The notes beneath the pieces are model-generated. The model did no database searches. It saw only the letters and a program-made list of their open reading frames with translations, and was not told where the DNA came from. DNA of 64,000 nt, from positions 310,001 through 374,000 of the forward strand of contig JAKQIY010000068.1 in NCBI GenBank assembly GCA_029561455.1. Direction: 5' to 3'. Source of the DNA: a bacterium. Lineage in GTDB: Bacteria > Zhuqueibacterota > Zhuqueibacteria > Residuimicrobiales > Krinioviventaceae. Shown here piece after piece: positions 19,264 to 28,950 of the stretch. Numbering within the stretch: position 1 is the stretch's first letter; each line of letters starts with the position of its first letter. A program made the translations under genes and the position numbers.

Positions 19264-19839
19264 TCAAGAGATTTGTTTACGAATTATAGTTTTTACTTTT
19301 ATAACTGTATCGTTAATTGTATCATTAATTATATTATATTCAAACTTTTCGCCTAACTTGATCTCCTCGGCAACCCGCTGCATGCGCTTTTCAATTTGCG
19401 CCGGGTTTTCAGTTGAGCGGCTGCGTAGCCGCTGTTCCAAACTTAAAAGATCGGGCGGTTGTAAAAAAATAAGTACAGTATTCTCGGCAAATAATTTTTT
19501 AAAAGTAAATGCTCCATACACATCAACATCCAAAAGAACGATGCGGCCCTGCTCAAGCCAGTCATTGATCGGCTTTGCAGGGGTGCCATAGTATTGGCCG
19601 TGGACAAGTTCATGCTCCAATAATTCATTCTGCGCCAGCATGGCTTCAAATTCTGTTCGGCTGACAAACCGGTAATCCTGTCCGTTTATCTCGCCTTGAC
19701 GGGGCGCGCGGGTGGTAATGGAAACAGAGTAAACCGCCTGCAGTTCCCGGTCATTTAATAATTCTTTAATGATGGTCGTTTTACCGCCGCCGGATGGCGA
19801 GGATATGATGACCAGCAAGCCGCTTTTCCTCCTTACCAT
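19264..19839 (-). CDS. gmk: guanylate kinase
   Basis: 191 aa from the ATG at 19839, converting GMP to GDP with ATP. The P-loop SSPSGGGKTTI lies near the N-terminus; GMP-binding SITTRAPRQGEINGQDYRFVS and ELLEHELVHGQYYGTP are intact. A longer frame reaches 19965 but would overlap yicC by more than 100 nt and adds 42 residues unlike the family; GGGAAG lies just before the ATG at 19839, so the short start is chosen. The gap to yicC is 13 nt. Confidence 0.95.
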   Translation of the reverse strand: MVRRKSGLLVIISSPSGGGKTTIIKELLNDRELQAVYSVSITTRAPRQGEINGQDYRFVSRTEFEAMLAQNELLEHELVHGQYYGTPAKPINDWLEQGRIVLLDVDVYGAFTFKKLFAENTVLIFLQPPDLLSLEQRLRSRSTENPAQIEKRMQRVAEEIKLGEKFEYNIINDTINDTVIKVKTIIRKQIS

Positions 19840-19852
19840 AGCTTCCCTACCG

Positions 19853-20728
19853 CTATTCGATGTTTTGAATCTGTTCGCGAATTTTCTCGATTTCATCTTT
19901 GACGACAACCACCAGATGTGAAACCTCGGCCAGCGAGGTTTTGGAACCGATCGTATTCGCTTCACGGTTCATTTCCTGAAGCAGGTAATTCAGCTTGCGG
20001 CCTTGTGAAGCTTCATTTGCCAAAATATCAAGGAACAATTTATTATGACTGTGAAATCGCACACATTCTTCTGTAATATCGATCCGGTCGGCGATCAATG
20101 CCAGTTCCAGTTCCAGGCGGGCGGTATCGACAGCATCATCAGGTACAATTTTTCTGATCCTCTCACGCAATTTATCCAGGTTCTCCCTGGGGGCATTGGC
20201 GGACATTTCTTCAATTTTTATAATGATCTGTTCAAGATTGGTGATCCGAGCCACGAAATCGGAATATAAATGCTCGCCCTCGGCATTACGCATAGAGTTA
20301 AGAGCTACCAGGGCGCTTTCGATAGCCTTTTGCGCACACAACCAGGTTTCTTCATCGACATCGGCGTCAATATCGACTGACAATATATCCGGTAATGCTA
20401 ACAGGGTATTCAAATCAATATTACCCGGAATACCGGAATCGTTCAATTCCTGCGCTACACGGGTATAGGCAGTGATAAGACTTTTATTTAATACCAGGTC
20501 CTGGTACTTGTCGGTTTCCGAAGTGATACCGATCCATAAATTCACCCGACCGCGTTTGATATATTTACTAACCATCTCGCGGATTTGCTGTTCATAATTT
20601 GCCAAAGAACGGGGCGCTTTCATTACCAGGTCAAGAAACCTGTTATTAACGGTACGGATTTCAACAGTAATTTCCATATCGCCGACAGTTTCAACACCGC
20701 GTCCATAACCGGTCATACTAAAAATCAT
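19853..20728 (-). CDS. YicC family endoribonuclease-like protein
   Basis: 291 aa. The N-terminus MIFSMTGYGRG and the region EIRTVNNRFLDLVMKAPRSL are diagnostic of YicC, and the C-terminus (LNYLLQEMNREANTIGSK then EVSHLVVVVKDEIEKIREQIQNIE) is the DUF1732 domain. E. coli YicC has been described as an endoribonuclease; the cellular role in other bacteria is poorly known. The yicC-gmk-rpoZ order is conserved in many bacteria and supports the start. Confidence 0.93.
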   Translation of the reverse strand: MIFSMTGYGRGVETVGDMEITVEIRTVNNRFLDLVMKAPRSLANYEQQIREMVSKYIKRGRVNLWIGITSETDKYQDLVLNKSLITAYTRVAQELNDSGIPGNIDLNTLLALPDILSVDIDADVDEETWLCAQKAIESALVALNSMRNAEGEHLYSDFVARITNLEQIIIKIEEMSANAPRENLDKLRERIRKIVPDDAVDTARLELELALIADRIDITEECVRFHSHNKLFLDILANEASQGRKLNYLLQEMNREANTIGSKTSLAEVSHLVVVVKDEIEKIREQIQNIE

Positions 20729-20899
20729 TAGCTATCCAATGCAGATAATACATAACATATCTTAAAATCAGAATTTAGCGCGATTTATATTTTAAGGATT
20801 TTTTCAATTATAGTCAACTGAAATTTTTACATTTATGTGAATTTTTCCATTTCAGGGCATAGAAACCCCTGCAGCAATTCACTATAGTAAAAGTAGCGA

Positions 20900-21895
20900 C
20901 TATTTGCGGAGAAATTTTTGTTCTTCCAGGCGTAAACGAAACGAAATCCGGTGAGTGGATTCCAGTTGATCGTGGCTGAGGAATGCATAATCGAGGTCCA
21001 GGCGGGGTAATTTAATACCGGCGCCGGCGGCAAGGCATCCCAGGTCATCGCGGCCAAGACGGAGCGCAACTACGCGCCGCACCGTCAATTCCAGGCCGAG
21101 CCGCGGATCAAAACTGACCGCGCCAATATTGGCCTGTGAAGCAAATTTACGGTTCTCAAAGCGAATATCCCCATCAACCGCAAGCCATAACTGGCTGGCT
21201 AACAAATTGATGGTAACCGGGTATGCTAATCCTGCCTTCAGGGTTGGTGAAATTAATTCTTTTGTACCGGTATCCCAGGCCAGAATCGTTGTGGTGACAT
21301 CCTGAAAATTGACACCTGCCAACAGTTTATCAACCGGATTCCAAAGTGCGCCAATATCAAAACCCACTCCCCAGGCGGAATTATCACCGGCGCCTTTATG
21401 AACAAACTTGACATTTGCCCCCAGTGATAATTTGTCCGATTTTTTGGTAGCATAACTCAAAAACAGGGCATATTCCGCATCGGAAACATAACGATCAACA
21501 ACCGGGCGATTGTACTCGCTCATCTCCAGGTTTTCTTTTTGCAATACGGGTATGGGAATATCATCTACTGCAAGACGAATGATATTCAAAGCCAGGGTTT
21601 CACTTTTACGGAACGGCATGGCAAAGCCGGCATAATCATAATTAACGACACCACCAAAACGCCGCGAATGCATAGCGGTTAATTCGGGATAGTTGATTGT
21701 TGTCAATCCGGCGGGATTCCAGTAACCAAAAGTAACATCGCCGCCGATAGCAACATGCGCCCCTCCCATACCAAGCGATCGGGCTCCAACGCCGGTACTC
21801 ATAAATTCTCCGGCATACTTTGCTATACCAAGAGCAAAGATCTGGGTGCTTAATGCAAGAACTATTACCGCTGTTATATATGGAATTTTTTTCAC
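20900..21895 (-). CDS. PorV/UPF0164 family outer membrane beta-barrel protein
   Basis: About 331 aa from a GTG at 21895, preceded by GGAG 7 nt away; the frame also opens at a TTG at 21931, but that lacks a ribosome binding site and blurs the signal peptide. The signal peptide ends near FALG. The family signature is clear: STGVGARSLGMGGAHVAIGGD followed by YWNPAGLTTI. It continues as a C-terminal barrel ending in FRLRLEEQKFLRK. PorV in type IX secretion shuttles cargo to the attachment complex, while many paralogues have unknown roles. It follows mutS and may be cotranscribed with it. Confidence 0.85.
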   Translation of the reverse strand: MKKIPYITAVIVLALSTQIFALGIAKYAGEFMSTGVGARSLGMGGAHVAIGGDVTFGYWNPAGLTTINYPELTAMHSRRFGGVVNYDYAGFAMPFRKSETLALNIIRLAVDDIPIPVLQKENLEMSEYNRPVVDRYVSDAEYALFLSYATKKSDKLSLGANVKFVHKGAGDNSAWGVGFDIGALWNPVDKLLAGVNFQDVTTTILAWDTGTKELISPTLKAGLAYPVTINLLASQLWLAVDGDIRFENRKFASQANIGAVSFDPRLGLELTVRRVVALRLGRDDLGCLAAGAGIKLPRLDLDYAFLSHDQLESTHRISFRLRLEEQKFLRK

Positions 21896-21936
21896 TGGTT
21901 TTCTCCGTAAATAGGTTATACCGCTGCTCAATCCGG

Positions 21937-24555
21937 TCAGTCGTTTAAAAGTTGTCGCAACTGATCCAGTTTATTCAAAGCCTGAACCGGGGTCAGTTCA
22001 TTGGGATCAATTTTTCGCAACTCGTCCTGCAAGGATTGTTCAAGTTCGCTGAATAAATTCATTTGGGCGGTTTGTGCTGCCGCTTTTTCCTGATGTTTGG
22101 CCAATTTAGGTTCATTATTGGTATTTAAACTCTCTGCTTCCAAATTCTTTAAAACTTCTTTAGCCCGGTTGATAACCACTTTCGGCAACCCAGCCAACTG
22201 TGCAACATGAATACCATAACTGTGGTCGCAGCCGCCGGGGATGATCTTGCGCAAAAAGACAATATGATCGCCCCATTCCTTTACGGCGACATTATAGTTT
22301 TTTACACGCGGCAGAATGAGTTCAAGTTCCGTTAATTCATGAAAATGTGTGGCAAAGACGGTTTTTGCGGCAATTCGCGGCGTGTTGTGTAAATATTCAA
22401 CTACCGCCCAGGCTATCGACAAACCGTCAAAAGTACTGGTACCCCGGCCGATTTCATCGAGCAAGATCAGGCTTTTGGGGGAAGCATTATTCAGAATATT
22501 GGCGGTTTCATTCATTTCAGTCAGAAAGGTACTTTCACCGGCGGCCAGATTATCTGATGCGCCAACCCGGGTAAAAACCCGGTCGACCAACCCGATATTG
22601 GCAACACCGGCAGGAACATACCCCCCCATTTGCGCCATAATCACAATCAGCCCGATTTGCCGTAAATAGGTCGATTTACCGGCCATATTCGGACCGGTTA
22701 TTATCAAAATCTGGTCATTACGATTATCAATCTTGATATCATTGCAGACAAACTGGTTACCGGGCGGTAGCAGTTGTTCCACGACCGGGTGCCGGGTATC
22801 GCGCAGTTCGATAATATCGGTTTCATTGATGGCCGGCTTGCGGTAATCGTTATCATTAGCGACCTGCGCGAGATTGGCAAGGCAATCCAGTTGCGCCAAA
22901 CTACGGGCATTTTCCTGAAATTGAATTGTGAATTCGAGGATATAATTACGCAGTTCGTTGAATAACTGGTATTCAATGGAGGCCATTTTTTCCTCGGCGC
23001 CTAGAATCTTTTCCTCGTATTCTTTCAACTCTTCGATAATATACCGTTCCGCATTGACCAGGGTCTGCTTGCGGATATAGTAAGAAGGCACTTTGGACAA
23101 ATGCGACCGGGTTACCTCGATATAGTACCCAAACACCTTGTTAAAATTTACTTTAAGAGACGATATACCGGTCTTCTCCCGTTCCTGAGTTTGCAGGCGG
23201 GCAATCCAGTCTTTGCCGGAATAGGCAATATCACGTAATTTATCCAGTTCTTCGTTGTAACCACGTTTGATTATTCCACCTTCAGTTATTGACAAAGGTG
23301 GATTTTCTACGATCGCACGGGTTATTTTTTCAGCCACATCCGTCAAGTTATGCAATTTATTTTGAATAGATTGTAAATGCTCACAATCGATTCCGGCAAG
23401 CAATTCCTTAACCTCTTGTACAACTTTAAGAGTAACGGCAATTGCGCCTGCATCGCGGGCATTTGCGCGTCCCGTTGCAAATTTTGCTAAAAGGCGTTCC
23501 AGGTCGCCGGCTTGTCCCAGCACATCGCGAATTTTATTACGCAGTTCCTGGTTCGTATACAAGAGTTCGACCGCATCTAATCGCCGGTTAATTTTTACCA
23601 TGTTATTCAGGGGATAAAGCAGCCAGTTCACCAACATACGACCGCCCATTGGGGTTTTAGTTTTATCCAACACTGAAAGCAGGGTGCCGCGCTTGCCGGA
23701 TAGGGACATGGAATTGACCAGTTCCAGGTTACGGCGCGTGGTACTGTCTATAATTAAATGCTCTCCCTCCACACTGTGGAACAGGGTATTAATATGGACC
23801 AGTTTTTCAGTCTGGTTCTCCTTCAAATATGCCAGTATCGCTCCGGCGGCAGCTATACCGGTCGAATAATCTTCTACCCCAAAGCCTTTAAGCGATAATG
23901 TTGAAAAATGACCGGTTAATAATTCATAACAATAATCATAATTAAAAGTCCAGTCATCACGCTGGGTTATGGTCATATTCAGGTAATGATCACCGATATC
24001 TTTTAATAACGGGAATTGCGATTCACCGATCAGCATTTCAGCGGGACTTACAGAAGCGATCTTTTCACCAATCAAGGTGAGGGGAATTTCACCCAACTGA
24101 AATTCGCCGGTGGAAACATCGACCAGCGCAAAACCGCATTTGTTTTTAGCAAAAAAGAGACTGAGTAAAAAGTTGTTGCGCTTGGTTTCCAGCAGGTCTT
24201 CGGCAATGGCAGTGCCCGGCGTCACAACCTCGATCACTTTGCGTTTAACAATTGTTTTGGCAAGTTTCGGGTCTTCGATCTGCTCGCAGATAGCTACCCG
24301 CAACCCGGCCTTGATCAAACGGGCGAGATAACTATCCAGCGCATGATGCGGGAAACCGGCCAGGGGTACATCGGCAGCCTTGCCGTGCGCCCGCGAGGTG
24401 AGGGTTATCCCCAGCACTTCAGCGCCGGTTTTGGCGTCATCGTAAAACATTTCATAAAAATCACCCATCCGGAATAATAACAAATCATTCGGATGATTGT
24501 TTTTGATCTTTAAATATTGCTCCATTAATGGAGTTTTAGCCAGGTCTTCGCTCAC
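21937..24555 (-). CDS. mutS: DNA mismatch repair protein MutS
   Basis: An 872-aa MutS1-type ATPase that recognises mismatches. The N-terminal mismatch-binding motif with Phe-x-Glu is present (FRMGDFYEMFYDDA). Domains II-IV follow in the normal order. The ATPase carries Walker A ITGPNMAGKSTYLRQ (about residue 625), the signature RVGASDNLAAGESTFLTEM, Walker B LILLDEIGRGTSTFDG and the ATHFHEL switch. The C-terminal helix-turn-helix and tetramerisation tail are present. The start is a GTG at 24555 without a strong ribosome binding site. MutL is not in the window. Confidence 0.96.
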   Translation of the reverse strand: MSEDLAKTPLMEQYLKIKNNHPNDLLLFRMGDFYEMFYDDAKTGAEVLGITLTSRAHGKAADVPLAGFPHHALDSYLARLIKAGLRVAICEQIEDPKLAKTIVKRKVIEVVTPGTAIAEDLLETKRNNFLLSLFFAKNKCGFALVDVSTGEFQLGEIPLTLIGEKIASVSPAEMLIGESQFPLLKDIGDHYLNMTITQRDDWTFNYDYCYELLTGHFSTLSLKGFGVEDYSTGIAAAGAILAYLKENQTEKLVHINTLFHSVEGEHLIIDSTTRRNLELVNSMSLSGKRGTLLSVLDKTKTPMGGRMLVNWLLYPLNNMVKINRRLDAVELLYTNQELRNKIRDVLGQAGDLERLLAKFATGRANARDAGAIAVTLKVVQEVKELLAGIDCEHLQSIQNKLHNLTDVAEKITRAIVENPPLSITEGGIIKRGYNEELDKLRDIAYSGKDWIARLQTQEREKTGISSLKVNFNKVFGYYIEVTRSHLSKVPSYYIRKQTLVNAERYIIEELKEYEEKILGAEEKMASIEYQLFNELRNYILEFTIQFQENARSLAQLDCLANLAQVANDNDYRKPAINETDIIELRDTRHPVVEQLLPPGNQFVCNDIKIDNRNDQILIITGPNMAGKSTYLRQIGLIVIMAQMGGYVPAGVANIGLVDRVFTRVGASDNLAAGESTFLTEMNETANILNNASPKSLILLDEIGRGTSTFDGLSIAWAVVEYLHNTPRIAAKTVFATHFHELTELELILPRVKNYNVAVKEWGDHIVFLRKIIPGGCDHSYGIHVAQLAGLPKVVINRAKEVLKNLEAESLNTNNEPKLAKHQEKAAAQTAQMNLFSELEQSLQDELRKIDPNELTPVQALNKLDQLRQLLND

Positions 24556-24572
24556 GGGTCGATTCTGAAATA

Positions 24573-25457
24573 TTAAACGTTTTTGAATGTACGGGTATTA
24601 TCGATCCCCCAATGTAATTTAGTGCGTAAAATCTCAAAAAAATCTTTTTTCCCCATTGAAAGCCACTTCAAATTAAAGTTGGCTTTACGAATAGTAATTT
24701 TCTCGTCCTGGTTCAGGGTCATGATGCTTTTACCGTCAATATTGATTTGCGCCGACCCCTGACCGGAGGGATTTACAGCAATTTCAATTATACTGGTATC
24801 GGACAAGACAATCGGCCTTACCGTCAAAGAATGGGGGCATATCGGTGTGACGATCAGGGCTTTCATATCAGGCATCAGCAACGGGCCGCCGGCAGATAAG
24901 GAATATGCGGTTGAACCGGTCGGAGTGGCAACGATAACACCATCACTGCGATAGGTATTTAAAAATGTGTTATTGACTTGTACATCAATAGATATAAGCC
25001 GTGGCCCCAACCCTTTGTCGACAACGACATCATTAAGGGCTGAAAAGCGGTGTTGGCCGGTTTTATTTGTGATCGTAATATCGAGCAGCATCCGGTCGAT
25101 AATTGTATAATTTTCCTCAAGCAGATTATCGATTGTCTCTTTTAATTCTGTAACCACCACTTCGGCTAAAAATCCCAATCCGCCGGAGTTGACGCCCAGA
25201 ATGGGTACGCCGGAATGAGCGACCACATTCGCAGTGGCCAGGATTGTCCCGTCGCCGCCAAAGGTGACTACAATATCGCTAGCCTGGCCAATATCTTGCA
25301 GGGGAACGCTGGTATCACCAGGCCCCAAAGGTATAAAGTCCTGCAACTCGCGGGCATAAATAGTATTGATCTCCCGCTGTTTTAAATAGTCGACAAATTC
25401 GCGGATCACCTGGCGAACTTGCGGTTTATTGGTGTTGCCGACCAAGCCGATTATCAT
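24573..25457 (-). CDS. nadK: NAD kinase
   Basis: A 294-aa NAD kinase (PpnK), phosphorylating NAD to NADP. The nucleotide-binding motif VVTFGGDGTILATA (GGDGT, about residues 67-71), the NSGGLGFL motif, SALNDVVV, and the glycine-rich ATPTGSTAYSLSAGGPLL that contacts NAD are all intact. Length is normal. The gene lies 4 nt upstream of the dxs stop codon, so it precedes mutS in a likely xseB-dxs-nadK-mutS run. Confidence 0.95.
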   Translation of the reverse strand: MIIGLVGNTNKPQVRQVIREFVDYLKQREINTIYARELQDFIPLGPGDTSVPLQDIGQASDIVVTFGGDGTILATANVVAHSGVPILGVNSGGLGFLAEVVVTELKETIDNLLEENYTIIDRMLLDITITNKTGQHRFSALNDVVVDKGLGPRLISIDVQVNNTFLNTYRSDGVIVATPTGSTAYSLSAGGPLLMPDMKALIVTPICPHSLTVRPIVLSDTSIIEIAVNPSGQGSAQINIDGKSIMTLNQDEKITIRKANFNLKWLSMGKKDFFEILRTKLHWGIDNTRTFKNV

Positions 25458-25461
25458 AAGA

Positions 25462-27375
25462 TCAATGCCTGTTAAATTTAAACAAATTCAACCGGGTTAA
25501 ATTTTTATATGCTTTGGCGCTCCTAACCTGCTGGACAATGCCTTCCGTATCCAGGCCGAGTATATGCAGAAGCGTTTCTCTTTCACCCTGTTCAACAAAA
25601 GAATCGGGTATGCCACAGCGAATTATTTCGATACTGGAAAACTTGTGATCGGAGAAATATTCAACAACTTCGCTGCCCAGGCCGCCTTTGACAGCGCCGT
25701 CTTCAAGGGTTAATACCAGTTTGAAACGGGATGCAACCCGGGTCAGCATCTCAGTATCCATTGGTTTTAAAAACCGGGCATTGATTATTTCAACCGATAA
25801 CTTGTCTTGCCGGTATAAAATTTCTGCAGCTTCAATTGCGCGGTGAACCAGAGGACCGATGGCAATAATGGCAATATCGTTGCCGGGACGGATTACCTTG
25901 CTGACGCCTATCGGCAAATTTTCAAATGAAGCGCTTAAAGGAACACTTTCACCGGCGCCGCGCGGATAACGAATGGCAACCGGCCCGTTATAATGTACTG
26001 CCGTCCATAACATGTGCCGTAATTCTTCTTCATTCATGGGCGCCATAATGACCAGCCCTGGTATAGTGCGTAAATAGGCAAGATCAAACACTCCATGATG
26101 AGTTGGGCCGTCATCGCCGACAATACCGGCGCGATCCAGGGCCAGGGTTACCGGCAGGTTTTGCAAAGCCACATCATGGATCACGTGATCGTAACCGCGT
26201 TGTAAAAAACTGGAATAAATAGCCACCACCGGTCTGTAACCGCTGGCTGCCAGTCCTGCTGCAAAAGTAACGGCATGGCCTTCGGCTATGCCGACATCAA
26301 AAAAACGTTCGGGGAATTTTTGTGAAAAGTCGTGCAACCCCGTGCCCAAAGCCATAGCGCCGGTGATAGCGATGATCTTATCATTGTTCTGCGCCATTTC
26401 AACAATGGTCTTGCCGAAAACACCGGTGTAACTGGGAACGTCCGATTTGCTGGTAACAATTCCGGTAACCGGGTCGAACCGGCCTAAACCGTGAAATACG
26501 GAAGCGTTCTTTTCCGCTGGTTCAAAACCCTTGCCTTTTTTGGTTAGCACATGAACGACAATGGGCCCGTGCAGTTTTTGCACTTCATGAAACAGGCGGA
26601 TCAATTCCGGTATGTCATGGCCGTCTACCGGACCGAAATAGCGAAAACCCAGCCGCTCAAACAATAAACCGGGAATGACAAACGATTTCAGCGAATCCTG
26701 CAGGCGTTTGACTCCGCGCCGGATATGCGACCCCATCGTCGATAGTTTGCCGGTCAGTTCCCACACTTCAGTTTTAATTTTATTATAAATGGGATTGGTA
26801 ATTAAATTGGTCAAATATTTAGATACCGCGCCCACATTCTGTGAGATGGACATGGTATTATCGTTGACAATAACAATAAAATCACGGGTTGTAGCCCCGG
26901 CATTATTAAGGCCCTCAAAGGCCAGACCGCCTGTCAAGGCGCCGTCGCCGACTATTGCCAGCACTTTGTAGTCATCCCCGGTCAGGTCACGGGCGCAGGC
27001 CAAACCAAAAGCTGCGGAAATAGCAGTGCTGGCATGTCCGACGCCAAAAGCGTCATATTCGCTTTCACTCCGTTTGGGAAATCCACTGATCCCTTTATAT
27101 TGACGGATGGTGGGAAACTGCTCGCGTCTGCCGGTGATGATCTTGTGCGCATAAGCCTGGTGGCCAACATCCCAAACCAACTTGTCGGCGGGCGTGTTGA
27201 ACAGGTAATGTAACACCAGGGTCAATTCAACAACCCCCAATGAAGGCGCCAGATGTCCACCGGTAGTGGATACCGTATTGATAATGTATTCGCGGATCTC
27301 CTGCGCCAGGGAGGTTAATTCTTCAATATCCAGTTTTTTTAAATCTTGTGGCGAATTTATTTTTTCTAACAACAA
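25462..27375 (-). CDS. dxs: 1-deoxy-D-xylulose-5-phosphate synthase
   Basis: A thiamine-diphosphate enzyme joining pyruvate and glyceraldehyde 3-phosphate, the first step of MEP isoprenoid synthesis. About 637 aa from a TTG at 27375, which yields the family-typical start MLLEKINSPQDLKKL. An ATG at 27468 would add 31 residues and overlap xseB by 77 nt. The thiamine-binding motif (VGDGALTGGLAFEGLNNAG to NDNTMSIS), the GHDIPELI region, the transketolase pyrimidine domain (FFDVGIAEGHAVTFAAGLA) and the C-terminal domain are present. Confidence 0.95.
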   Translation of the reverse strand: MLLEKINSPQDLKKLDIEELTSLAQEIREYIINTVSTTGGHLAPSLGVVELTLVLHYLFNTPADKLVWDVGHQAYAHKIITGRREQFPTIRQYKGISGFPKRSESEYDAFGVGHASTAISAAFGLACARDLTGDDYKVLAIVGDGALTGGLAFEGLNNAGATTRDFIVIVNDNTMSISQNVGAVSKYLTNLITNPIYNKIKTEVWELTGKLSTMGSHIRRGVKRLQDSLKSFVIPGLLFERLGFRYFGPVDGHDIPELIRLFHEVQKLHGPIVVHVLTKKGKGFEPAEKNASVFHGLGRFDPVTGIVTSKSDVPSYTGVFGKTIVEMAQNNDKIIAITGAMALGTGLHDFSQKFPERFFDVGIAEGHAVTFAAGLAASGYRPVVAIYSSFLQRGYDHVIHDVALQNLPVTLALDRAGIVGDDGPTHHGVFDLAYLRTIPGLVIMAPMNEEELRHMLWTAVHYNGPVAIRYPRGAGESVPLSASFENLPIGVSKVIRPGNDIAIIAIGPLVHRAIEAAEILYRQDKLSVEIINARFLKPMDTEMLTRVASRFKLVLTLEDGAVKGGLGSEVVEYFSDHKFSSIEIIRCGIPDSFVEQGERETLLHILGLDTEGIVQQVRSAKAYKNLTRLNLFKFNRH

Positions 27376-27391
27376 GTTGATCTCTGTTTTT

Positions 27392-27610
27392 TTATTCAGT
27401 TTCCGGTTCAAGGTGAAATGTATTATTATCAACAGATAGAATTTGCAATTTATTTTCGGCTTTATCAAGTTTTTCCTGACAAAATTTTACCAGGGCATTG
27501 CTTTCTTCAAATAAAACAATCGTATCATCCAGACTCTGGTCGCCTTTTTCGAGTATATCGGCTATCTCTTCCAGCCTTTTCATTGCTTCTTCAAAAGTAA
27601 TTTTTACCAT
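27392..27610 (-). CDS. xseB: exodeoxyribonuclease VII small subunit
   Basis: 72 aa, with the family signature near the N-terminus, ITFEEAMKRLEEIADILEKG, then SLDDTIVLFEESNALVKFCQEKLDKAENKLQ. It forms the helical partner of XseA in ExoVII, which degrades single-stranded DNA. CAGGAATG lies upstream of the ATG. It sits between xseA (29-nt gap) and dxs (16-nt gap); xseA-xseB followed by an isoprenoid gene is a common arrangement. Confidence 0.93.
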   Translation of the reverse strand: MVKITFEEAMKRLEEIADILEKGDQSLDDTIVLFEESNALVKFCQEKLDKAENKLQILSVDNNTFHLEPETE

Positions 27611-27639
27611 TACTCATTCCTGTATAGTATTAAAAATTA

Positions 27640-28863
27640 TTATTCACGACTGATTGTGGTTACAATCCCTGTCAGCCGGCCCTGGGCCAGTTCAACCGAG
27701 ATTTGTTCCTGCACATCCACGTCTACGGCATTTTTAATGATCGTCTGGTCGGACGCACGCCGGCAAATGCTGTAACCGCGTTTTAATATCGAGGCTGGAT
27801 TTAAATCCGTTAACCGGTACTGCATACGCTGTAACTGCTGGCGGATCAGGGCCGTTTTATGAAAAGAGGCCATTGAACAAATATGAATCAATTCATCGAG
27901 GCGCTGTCGGTGTTGATTGATAAAATCCTGCGGCCGCCGGAAGCCGTAACTGGTTTTTATAGTGTGCAGGGTATCCCGGTAGTCGTTCAGAATTCGTTGT
28001 ACGGATTTCCTGCAATAGAGATAGAGGTCGCTAACAGCCGCCTGTATTTCATTTATATCCGGCACAACCAACTCCGCCGCTGCTGATGGCGTTGGCGCGC
28101 GTAAATCTGCTACAAAATCACTAATGGTATAATCAATTTCGTGTCCCACAGCCGATATGACCGGAATTTTTGAGCGGAATATAGCCCTGGCAACTTGCTC
28201 CTCATTAAACGCCCACAGATCTTCCAGCGAACCGCCACCGCGCCCGACAATGAGTACATCCACTTGTCCGTACTCGTTAAATTCATCAATAGCCCTGGCT
28301 ATATCTTTACCGGCGCCGTCACCCTGTACTACAGTTGGCCGTAAAATCAGTGTTGTCGATGGAAAACGGCGTTGAATTACATTCTTAATATCGCGGATTG
28401 CCGCGCCGGTTTGTGAAGTAACAATACCAATCGCAGTTGGAAAACGCGGAATAGATTTTTTATATTGTTCATCGAACAGGCCTTCTTCATGTAAACGCTT
28501 TTTCAACTTTTCAAATGCCAGCTGCAAATCGCCAATACCGGAAGGTAGCATTTTTACGACATCGATCTGATAGGTTCCGCGCTTCTCATAGACCCGGATA
28601 GCGCCAAGCACATTCACTTTCATACCGTCAGTTGGCGCAAAATGCAAAGACAAATTTCGGCTTTTCCATAACACACAGGAAATTTGTGAATTGGGATCTT
28701 TGAGTGAAAAATACATATGCCCGGAGGAATGATGAACAAAATTCGAAATTTCACCTTGTACCCACACCGGTGGCAAGGTGGTTTCCAGAATTTCTTTAAT
28801 TTCCAGGTTAATTTCGGAAACGCTATAAATTACTGTTGTTTCAAAGGTATCGGATAAATCCAT
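27640..28863 (-). CDS. xseA: exodeoxyribonuclease VII large subunit
   Basis: 407 aa. The N-terminal OB-fold is seen from YSVSEINLEIKEILE to WVQGEISNF; the catalytic core contains IGIVTSQTGAAIRDI, VLIVGRGGGSLEDLWAFN and ISAVGHEIDYTISDFVAD. A coiled-coil region and the C-terminal ILKRGYSICRR motif follow. Length is at the lower end of normal (about 400-450). The gene begins 42 nt after the terminator hairpin of the bS22-like gene, so a promoter for the xseA-xseB-dxs-nadK-mutS group probably lies in 28864-28907. Confidence 0.95.
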   Translation of the reverse strand: MDLSDTFETTVIYSVSEINLEIKEILETTLPPVWVQGEISNFVHHSSGHMYFSLKDPNSQISCVLWKSRNLSLHFAPTDGMKVNVLGAIRVYEKRGTYQIDVVKMLPSGIGDLQLAFEKLKKRLHEEGLFDEQYKKSIPRFPTAIGIVTSQTGAAIRDIKNVIQRRFPSTTLILRPTVVQGDGAGKDIARAIDEFNEYGQVDVLIVGRGGGSLEDLWAFNEEQVARAIFRSKIPVISAVGHEIDYTISDFVADLRAPTPSAAAELVVPDINEIQAAVSDLYLYCRKSVQRILNDYRDTLHTIKTSYGFRRPQDFINQHRQRLDELIHICSMASFHKTALIRQQLQRMQYRLTDLNPASILKRGYSICRRASDQTIIKNAVDVDVQEQISVELAQGRLTGIVTTISRE

Positions 28864-28907
28864 AAATTAAAATTTACTTTTGTTGAGAATAAAAAATACC
28901 TGAATTG

Positions 28908-28933
28908 AAAAAGGCCAGGATAAAGACCTGGCC
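28908..28933 (-). terminator. intrinsic terminator of the bS22-like gene
   Basis: A perfect 7-bp stem, GGCCAGG at 28913-28919 paired with CCTGGCC at 28927-28933, encloses a 7-nt loop. Read on the minus strand it is followed directly by TTTTTCAATT. This is a typical rho-independent terminator placed 17 nt after the stop codon of the small ribosomal-protein-like gene, separating it from xseA. Confidence 0.85.
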
Positions 28934-28950
28934 CTGGACAAAAGATACTC

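Noticed and set aside
19840-19965. N-terminal extension of guanylate kinase
   Set aside because: It would overlap yicC heavily and adds non-family residues; the ATG at 19839 has a ribosome binding site.
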